Shown here piece by piece: positions 5,985 through 10,760 of a stretch of DNA of 10,760 bases. Each line of letters begins with the position of its first letter. The stretch's first letter is position 1. A model generated the notes under the pieces. The model did not search any database. It was not told the DNA's origin and saw nothing but the letters and a program-made list of their open reading frames with translations. The position numbers and the translations under genes were made by a program. This DNA is from an uncultured bacterium (GTDB taxonomy: Bacteria > Cyanobacteriota > Vampirovibrionia > Gastranaerophilales > Gastranaerophilaceae), in NCBI GenBank assembly GCA_902765655.1, contig CACXAK010000067.1, forward strand, positions 1 to 10,760. The letters run 5' to 3'.

Positions 5985-7337
5985 ATGCAAAAATATGAAC
6001 ACGCATTCGGAAAGAATGACATTAGAGGAATTTACGGAGAAGATATTACAGAAGAACAGTTTTATAATATTGGTTTAGGATATATTAGCTGGCTGACAAA
6101 GCAAAACGGCAAACTTCCTTATGAACTTAGAATAAGTGTTTGTATGGATGCAAGACTTCATTCAAATTCCCTGAAACAAGCTTTAATCAGCGGTTTGATT
6201 GATGCAGGGGTAAAACATATTGAAGATTACGGAATTGCACCGTCACCAATCGGATATTATTCTGAATTTGCGCATAACTTAGACGGAGCAATGGTAATTA
6301 CTGCAAGTCATAATCCGAGTGAATATAACGGCTTAAAAATGACTTATAACCACCAGACATTAAATGAATCACAAATAAAAGAAGTTAAAGAAGAAACATT
6401 TAAACTATGGAAAGAGTTTAATTCTCATTCAGCAGCAATAAATTTTAATGATTTAAACGGAACAGGCGGGGTTGTAGGGCCTGAACTATACAGGCAAATC
6501 GGCTGCGAAGTTATTGAGCTATATTCCGAACCGGACGGAAGATTCCCAAATCACCACCCAAATCCAAGTGTTTTTTCAACATTAAAGGATTTATGTAAAC
6601 GGGTAACTGATGAAAAAGCTGATTTGGGTATAGCTTTTGACGGTGATTCTGACAGAATCGGCGTAGTTGATACAAAAGGGAACCCAATGACAGGGGATAA
6701 ATTACTTTTAATCTACGCTCTTGATATAATCAATAGTTTAGGCGCAGATGTAAATGTTGTTTCTGAGGTTAAATGTTCTCAGGTTCTTTATGACAAAATA
6801 AACGAAACAGGTGCACACGCAATTATGTGTAAAACAGGTCACGGCTACATAAAAGAGAAAATGAAAGAAACAAAAGCTTTGCTTGGCGGTGAAATGAGTG
6901 GTCATACATTTTTTAAAGACAGATATTACGGTTTTGATGATGCTGTTTATGCAGGATGCAGAATGATAGAAATTGTTTCAAAAAACAAAATAACAAATCC
7001 TGATTTCAGAATTGAACAACTTCTTAAACCGTTTGATGAGGTTTATACAAGTTCTGAGGTACGTTATCCGTGCCCAAACGAGCTTAAAAAATCAACACTT
7101 GAATATGTAAAAGAACAAGTAAAAAACAATCCTGATATGTTTGGCTCCAAAATTGAAGATATTGTCACTTTAGACGGCATGAGAATCGTTTTTAAGGGCG
7201 GTTTTGCATTAATCAGACAAAGTAATACCGAGCCGGTGTTTACTCTCAGATTTGAGGCAAATAACGAGGATGAGTGCAACAGATTTAAAAATGTAATGAT
7301 TAGCTGCCTTGATGCTTTTCTAAAGTTGAATGCATAG
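5985..7337 (+). CDS. Phosphomannomutase / phosphoglucomutase
   Basis: A 450-residue alpha-D-phosphohexomutase that interconverts hexose 1-phosphate and 6-phosphate in the cytoplasm, feeding nucleotide-sugar synthesis (GDP-mannose or UDP-glucose branches) and glycolysis. Domains in order: N-terminal FGKNDIRGIYG (8-18); the phosphoserine loop ITASHNP with catalytic Ser108 (105-111); metal loop DGDSDR (219-224, where many relatives have DGDGDR); sugar-binding GEMSGH (302-307); phosphate-binding RQSNTEP (411-417). All catalytic loops are intact, so it is probably active. Compared with remembered AlgC-type enzymes, the stretch between YNGLK (114-118) and LNGTGG (157-162) is about 23 residues short. 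A strong Shine-Dalgarno AAAGGGG supports the start. The DUF3137 gene follows 9 bp later on the same strand, probably in one operon. Mannose versus glucose preference cannot be decided from sequence. Confidence 0.93.
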   Translation: MQKYEHAFGKNDIRGIYGEDITEEQFYNIGLGYISWLTKQNGKLPYELRISVCMDARLHSNSLKQALISGLIDAGVKHIEDYGIAPSPIGYYSEFAHNLDGAMVITASHNPSEYNGLKMTYNHQTLNESQIKEVKEETFKLWKEFNSHSAAINFNDLNGTGGVVGPELYRQIGCEVIELYSEPDGRFPNHHPNPSVFSTLKDLCKRVTDEKADLGIAFDGDSDRIGVVDTKGNPMTGDKLLLIYALDIINSLGADVNVVSEVKCSQVLYDKINETGAHAIMCKTGHGYIKEKMKETKALLGGEMSGHTFFKDRYYGFDDAVYAGCRMIEIVSKNKITNPDFRIEQLLKPFDEVYTSSEVRYPCPNELKKSTLEYVKEQVKNNPDMFGSKIEDIVTLDGMRIVFKGGFALIRQSNTEPVFTLRFEANNEDECNRFKNVMISCLDAFLKLNA

Positions 7338-7346
7338 GAACTTAGA

Positions 7347-8480
7347 ATGAAAGACGAATATATACAAAAATATAACGAGTTTTACAGAGATTGTGCTTGT
7401 TCTCTTGTTGAAAAGCATAATAACGAAAGAAAAATAAGATTAAAAGAGATATTTAAAAATTATGCTATTGTGCTAGGTATTTCTTTTTTTATAATATTAT
7501 GGACCGTATGGACATTTTCTTTTGGTTCAAAAAAGGTTGCAGCAGTAATTATTATTCTCGGGCTGCCGATATTTGGTATAATCAAGCAATATATTAATCC
7601 TGCAAAAAGTTCGGAAAATGAATTTAAAAAATTATTCATAAACAAATTCTTATCAATATTTGGCACTTTTGAGTGGAAACAAGGTGTATTCAATGCTAAT
7701 CGAACAGCTCAAAATGATTCGGTTATTTTCCCCCAAAATTTTTTGCTTACTTATGACGATATCATATATGGTTGGTATAATGATGAATTTGAATTGGCAA
7801 TACAGGAATGCAAATCCGAGAGGAATTCGTTTTTAACAGTATTACCGCTATTAATTCCGACAATAGGATGCCTTCTGTTTTCAGTATTAATAGGACTTTT
7901 TATTTTATGTATTTTAACATCTGTTTTTGGAGGAATAAGCGGTTCTGCAGCAAATATTGTTTTTGGGGCAATAATTTTTTTAGTATTATTTATGTTTTTT
8001 AAGATTCTGCAAATGGTGTGGTCAAGTATAAATAAGGGAAATTTTGAGGGTTTGGTTATTGAATGTGCAATGCCTAAAAAATTCTCAGGACTTACATATT
8101 TTTATGAATCAAATCCTTATACAAATAAAAATGTATCAAGAGAATATGAAAATAGTATGCAAAAGATTATTCTCGAAGATATTGAATTTAACAAGTCATA
8201 TAATGTCTTCGCAGATAACCAGACTGAAGCTCGATACATATTGACTACGGCATTTATTCAGAGATTAAACAATATAAAAAATATTTTTAATGCGAAATAT
8301 ATAAGAGCCGAATTTAAAAATAATAAAATGACTATGTTAATACAAACCGGAAAGGATATGTTTTATTTTAATCAATATAAAGAATTAACCAAAAACGATT
8401 TCGACAGAGTTTTTGACGAATTTTGTTCACTTTTTGAAATGGTAGAGCACTTAAAACTAAACATCAAAACAGGGTTGTAA
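7347..8480 (+). CDS. DUF3137-family membrane protein with four membrane segments
   Basis: A 377-residue membrane protein of unknown function. Its C-terminal part matches DUF3137 as I remember it: GNFEGLVIECAMPKKFSG (231-248), then IILEDIEFNKSYNVFADNQT (274-293), EARYILTTAFIQRLNNI (294-310), and an AEFKNNKMTMLI strand pair (321-332). Two N-terminal hydrophobic helices lie at about 38-59 and 63-82. A second hydrophobic pair (about 164-194 and 202-224) falls inside the domain, between FELAIQECKSE (148-158) and GNFEGL, where family members I recall have only a short loop. The Shine-Dalgarno AGGA overlaps the stop codon of the phosphohexomutase gene, 7 nt before this ATG, which points to co-translation. 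Its stop codon directly abuts the stop of the convergent rsfS gene. Membership of the family is likely; the role is unknown. Confidence 0.82.
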   Translation: MKDEYIQKYNEFYRDCACSLVEKHNNERKIRLKEIFKNYAIVLGISFFIILWTVWTFSFGSKKVAAVIIILGLPIFGIIKQYINPAKSSENEFKKLFINKFLSIFGTFEWKQGVFNANRTAQNDSVIFPQNFLLTYDDIIYGWYNDEFELAIQECKSERNSFLTVLPLLIPTIGCLLFSVLIGLFILCILTSVFGGISGSAANIVFGAIIFLVLFMFFKILQMVWSSINKGNFEGLVIECAMPKKFSGLTYFYESNPYTNKNVSREYENSMQKIILEDIEFNKSYNVFADNQTEARYILTTAFIQRLNNIKNIFNAKYIRAEFKNNKMTMLIQTGKDMFYFNQYKELTKNDFDRVFDEFCSLFEMVEHLKLNIKTGL

Positions 8481-8882
8481 TTATTTTGTATATTCGCTGT
8501 ATTGTGCTGCTTCTTTGCGCCATTCTTCTTCGCTTATTGAAAATGCATGACTCCAAAATTTTTCAAGCGCATAATTTTCGCGTTCTTCCTTGTGAAGAAT
8601 ATGGACAACAACATCGCCATAATCAAGCAAATTCCAACGATTTTTCTGGTCATTTTCGTTTCTTACAGGTAATCTTGAGAAAAACTTTTTAATTTTTTCC
8701 TTTACTGTTTCCATAAGTGCCTTAACCTGTGGAGTTGAATCTCCTGAAACTATAACAAAATAGTCAGCCAATGAGGATACATGGCTTATATTTAAAATTG
8801 TTATATCCTTTCCAAGTTTGTCATCAAGGATTTGGGCAATTATACATGCTAATTTATGTGAATTTAGCTCTTTTTCTTCCAT
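8481..8882 (-). CDS. rsfS: Ribosomal silencing factor RsfS
   Basis: RsfS (also called RsfA, Iojap or DUF143) binds ribosomal protein uL14 on the 50S subunit and blocks joining of 30S, which damps translation in starvation or stationary phase. From the chosen ATG the product has 133 residues, normal for the family. Conserved elements: DITILNISHVSSLADYFVIV near the N-terminus, GDSTPQVKAL, LPVRNE, the signature WNLLDYGDVVVHIL, then EERENYALEKFWSHAF. The FW-x-HA ending resembles cyanobacterial homologues. The frame extends eight codons further up to a TTG at 8906, but the ATG at 8882 has a Shine-Dalgarno AAGGA (8890-8894) at 7 nt and is preferred. It lies 16 bp downstream of rpiB and is probably co-transcribed from the rpiB promoter. 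It meets the convergent DUF3137 gene end to end. Confidence 0.93.
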   Translation of the reverse strand: MEEKELNSHKLACIIAQILDDKLGKDITILNISHVSSLADYFVIVSGDSTPQVKALMETVKEKIKKFFSRLPVRNENDQKNRWNLLDYGDVVVHILHKEERENYALEKFWSHAFSISEEEWRKEAAQYSEYTK

Positions 8883-8898
8883 TAAATGTTCCTTACAG

Positions 8899-9333
8899 CT
8901 ACTCAATCATATCAACACGCTTTTTATGACGACCGCCTTCAAAACCGGTTTTTAACCACACATCAACAATATCCAGTGCAAGGTGTTCTCCTACAACTCT
9001 TGAACCAAGACACAAAACATTTGCATTATTATGTGCTCTGGAAACACGGGCCGAATATGTATCTCCGCATAATGCAGCTCTTATTCCGTGAACTTTATTG
9101 GCAACTATTGACATTCCAATACCGGTTCCGCAAACCAAAATACCTCTGTTCGCATCATTATGAATAACTTTTTCACAAACTTTTCTTGCTATAACAGGAT
9201 AATCACAAGATTCAGGAGTGTATGTTCCCAAATCTTCAAATTCAATTCCTCTGTATTTTAAATAGTCTATAATTGTTTCTTTATAGTGTAAACCTGCGTG
9301 GTCACAACCAATAGCAACTTTTAAATTTTCCAT
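8899..9333 (-). CDS. rpiB: Ribose-5-phosphate isomerase B
   Basis: RpiB (RpiB/LacAB family, 144 residues, normal length) interconverts ribose 5-phosphate and ribulose 5-phosphate in the non-oxidative pentose phosphate pathway, in the cytoplasm. Active-site elements are all present: GCDHAG (9-14, with Asp11 and His12), SCDYP (42-46), catalytic-base Cys68 in VCGTGIGMSI (67-76), RAALCGDTYSA (85-95), and RAHNNANVLCLG (99-110, with His101). The GTGIG loop and the Cys fit ribose-5-phosphate isomerase; some family members instead act on allose 6-phosphate or galactose 6-phosphate, which cannot be fully excluded. A Shine-Dalgarno GAGGA (9341-9345) lies 7 nt before the ATG and a good promoter is placed about 40 bp upstream. 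It is the first gene of an rpiB-rsfS pair. Confidence 0.94.
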   Translation of the reverse strand: MENLKVAIGCDHAGLHYKETIIDYLKYRGIEFEDLGTYTPESCDYPVIARKVCEKVIHNDANRGILVCGTGIGMSIVANKVHGIRAALCGDTYSARVSRAHNNANVLCLGSRVVGEHLALDIVDVWLKTGFEGGRHKKRVDMIE

Positions 9334-9371
9334 TAGTAACTCCTCAATAAAATATAAGACTTTATATGTCT

Positions 9372-9400
9372 ATTTTACATATTTTTTAACAAAATGTAAA
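9372..9400 (-). promoter_or_regulatory. Sigma70-type promoter of rpiB-rsfS
   Basis: Read on the minus strand, TTTACA (plus 9395-9400) and TAAAAT (plus 9372-9377) are separated by exactly 17 bp, and TG directly precedes the -10. The predicted start of transcription is about 30 nt before the rpiB ATG. The promoter also contains a 7-bp inverted repeat, TTTACAT and ATGTAAA, that spans -35 and -10 and could bind a regulator. It sits between the flagellar terminator and rpiB, as expected for an independent operon. Confidence 0.6.
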
Positions 9401-9404
9401 TACC

Positions 9405-9433
9405 AAAAATAAAAAAGAGGCATTATGCCTCTT
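9405..9433 (-). terminator. Intrinsic terminator of the flagellar operon
   Basis: On the minus strand the sequence reads AAGAGGCAT A ATGCCTCTT, a 9-bp stem that in practice folds with a 3-nt loop, followed by a U-rich run (TTTTATTTTT). It begins about 35 nt after the stop codon of the hook/rod gene. It is the only clear intrinsic terminator in the window. Confidence 0.88.
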
Positions 9434-9467
9434 GTAATGGAGTTTAATACTGTGTAAAAATTTTATA

Positions 9468-10307
9468 CTATGACGAACCGACAAGCTGAAGTGCTTGTTG
9501 CAGTAAATCTTTATTAGATGAAATAATTTTGTTTACAACTTCCATTTGTTGTTTTGCCATCTGATAATATGAGATATTAGCCTTTAAATCAGCATTAGAC
9601 AACTCTAAAAGCCCTGAACGAATTTCACCGACTCCTAAAACCGGCTTCCCTGATTCTTCGGTTTCAAGGAAAAGACCATCTTTATACTCATATAGACCGG
9701 AGCAATTATGGAAATTTCTTGTTGTTATTCTATAAAGAGGAACAACTTTTTTACCGCTTTCTGCCTTACCGACAATAGTACCGTCATTTTTTATTTCATA
9801 TTCATCATATTTACCTAAATATTTACCGTTATTAGGATCAATCCACATTTTTATTGTTGTTGTTGGGATGTCTAATGCTCCACCTTTCATTGCGGTTTCC
9901 TGATATAAATCATCGCTTAATGAACGGGTACCCTGCATTATTTCACCTTTGTCGTTCAAAATATATCCTTGGACAGTGTTCCCGTTTTTTGCACGATAAA
10001 CACCTTCTTTATCAAAGTCAAAATCTCCAAGACGGGTATAAACGCTTTTACCTTCCGCAGTTTTGGTAAGAAAGAACCCTTTACCTTCGATAAATAAATT
10101 GTTTTTTGAGGTACCGGGTGTGGATTTCCCTTGACCGTTATTCTTTTCAAAATCATCAATAACTGCACCGTTCAAGAAGGTTTTAAAATTAACCTGTTTT
10201 TCACGATAGCCCGGAGTATAAGTGTTAGTCATGTTTTCAGACAAAACATCTATCCAGTTTACGGTTGCGTATTGGGTGTTTAATGCCGTAATAAAAGCAT
10301 CATTCAT
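9468..10307 (-). CDS. Flagellar hook / hook-basal body protein, FlgE/FlgF/FlgG family
   Basis: An axial flagellar protein (279 residues) exported by the flagellar type III apparatus to form rod or hook. The N-terminal helix is followed by a diverged rod signature, NMTNTYTPGYREKQ (25-38; usual form ANN-x-AN-x-x-TPGYK). Next come LFIEGKGFFLT (71-81), YTRLGDFDFDKEGVY (90-104) and VQGYILN (112-118), the common FlgE/F/G core. The C-terminal helix contains GVGEIRSGLLELSNADL (225-241), after which the usual QR-x-Y-x-x-N is replaced by MAKQQMEVVNKII. The length is nearer to FlgF or FlgG than to a full hook protein, but the position right after fliK suggests FlgE, so no symbol is given. The Shine-Dalgarno AGGAGA lies within the last codons of fliK, only 3 bp separating the genes. 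A strong terminator follows. There is no signal peptide, as expected. Confidence 0.88.
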   Translation of the reverse strand: MNDAFITALNTQYATVNWIDVLSENMTNTYTPGYREKQVNFKTFLNGAVIDDFEKNNGQGKSTPGTSKNNLFIEGKGFFLTKTAEGKSVYTRLGDFDFDKEGVYRAKNGNTVQGYILNDKGEIMQGTRSLSDDLYQETAMKGGALDIPTTTIKMWIDPNNGKYLGKYDEYEIKNDGTIVGKAESGKKVVPLYRITTRNFHNCSGLYEYKDGLFLETEESGKPVLGVGEIRSGLLELSNADLKANISYYQMAKQQMEVVNKIISSNKDLLQQALQLVGSS

Positions 10308-10310
10308 ACA

Positions 10311-10760
10311 TTATTCTCCTTGTCGTTTTTCTTCTCTTCTTCTTTTATTTTGTTCTTTTGATGCATTGGAATAAGACAATTCACTGTATGGCAATTCCTG
10401 TTCATCAAAAGAAGATCTTAAAGAATCAATATTATTTCTCAGGTATTGTTCTACTGCCTTATCACCTGGAATAAACTGAGCAGATACTGCACCGTCTTTA
10501 CCAACTCTCAAAATAACAGATATATTTTGATCAAAATCGATTCTCAACGGCTGGTTGTTTTCTCTTGCCTCGCTTAAAGCATTTAATAATGCCTGAGATA
10601 CCTGAACATTTTGTTTAACCTCCGCAACATCAGCGCCATGATTAACCATATTTTGCGCCTGAGCTGTAATTGACTGAACATTTACATTCTCATTTTGCGT
10701 AAGATTGATAAAGAAATCAGCATCAGATTCATTCATTTTTAAACTTGATTTTGCATCATT
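10311..10760 (-). CDS. fliK: Flagellar hook-length control protein FliK, C-terminal part (5' end outside window)
   Basis: The reading frame stays open to the window edge, with eight more codons upstream of the first ATG (10736), so the visible 149 residues are the tail of a longer protein; FliK proteins are usually several hundred residues. FliK is exported, measures hook length and switches export specificity through FlhB. The visible part ends in a Flg_hook-type domain: LRIDFDQNISVILRVGKDGA, then VSAQFIPGDKAVEQYLRNNI and DSLRSSFDEQELPYSELSYS. This follows the family pattern of two beta strands, a helix of regularly spaced leucines and a final strand. Before it lies a Gln/Asn-rich stretch typical of FliK linkers, and after it a basic tail (KRRREEKRQ). 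The assignment rests on this pattern and on the adjoining hook gene. No flgD lies between the two, unlike in many flagellar operons. Confidence 0.75.
   Translation of the reverse strand, partial: NDAKSSLKMNESDADFFINLTQNENVNVQSITAQAQNMVNHGADVAEVKQNVQVSQALLNALSEARENNQPLRIDFDQNISVILRVGKDGAVSAQFIPGDKAVEQYLRNNIDSLRSSFDEQELPYSELSYSNASKEQNKRRREEKRQGE

Noticed and set aside
8883..8906. Extended N-terminus of RsfS from TTG at 8906
   Set aside because: It would overlap the end of rpiB and use a rare start, while the ATG at 8882 has a well-placed AAGGA and gives the normal family length.

Overview
The window is A+T-rich (clearly low GC by eye) and tightly packed with 11 genes on both strands: 10 large ones and one small ORF of 46-49 codons. 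It reads as ordinary bacterial chromosome with some accessory content. I see no tRNA, rRNA, CRISPR array, transposase or phage gene. The best taxonomic clue is the ribosomal silencing factor RsfS. Its wording (LADYFVIV, LDYGDVVVH, and FWSHA rather than a short LW ending) resembles, from memory, cyanobacterial RsfS more than the Firmicutes form. Together with the low GC and the flagellar genes, this suggests a non-photosynthetic gut cyanobacterial relative (Vampirovibrionia/Melainabacteria, Gastranaerophilales-like). That is inference; Elusimicrobia or Clostridia are not excluded.

Region 1 (1-1998): the C-terminal part of an FAD_oxidored-family flavoprotein (+) whose first ~65 bases look frame-disrupted. 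It overlaps tail to tail with a pyridine nucleotide-disulfide oxidoreductase of the CoA-disulfide reductase/NADH oxidase type (-). Region 2 (1999-2355): an intergenic stretch that hides an unlisted small ORF (-) just upstream of that oxidoreductase, plus a 10-bp inverted repeat lying between the divergent gene starts. Region 3 (2356-5067): a 903-residue protein (+) that I cannot assign, with a beta-rich N-terminal part, a long Asn/Thr/Lys/Ser/Glu-rich linker and a helical C-terminal part.

Region 4 (5069-8480): an unaccompanied MalF/UgpA-type sugar ABC permease (-), transcribed divergently from a phosphomannomutase/phosphoglucomutase (+) that is followed by a DUF3137 membrane protein (+). Region 5 (8481-9404): an rpiB-rsfS operon (-) with a good sigma70-type promoter. 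Region 6 (9405-10760): the end of a flagellar operon (-), namely the C-terminal domain of the hook-length control protein FliK and a hook/rod protein of the FlgE/F/G family, closed by a strong intrinsic terminator.

The phosphoglucomutase-type enzyme, the sugar permease and RpiB all belong to carbohydrate handling, but nothing shows that they form one pathway. All three convergent gene pairs end within 15 bp overlap to 1 bp gap of each other, leaving no room for a terminator between them. I found no clear new defence or mobile system. The most interesting unexplained items are the small ORF with its shared divergent inverted repeat, the 903-residue protein, and unusual architectures in the DUF3137 protein and the phosphohexomutase.
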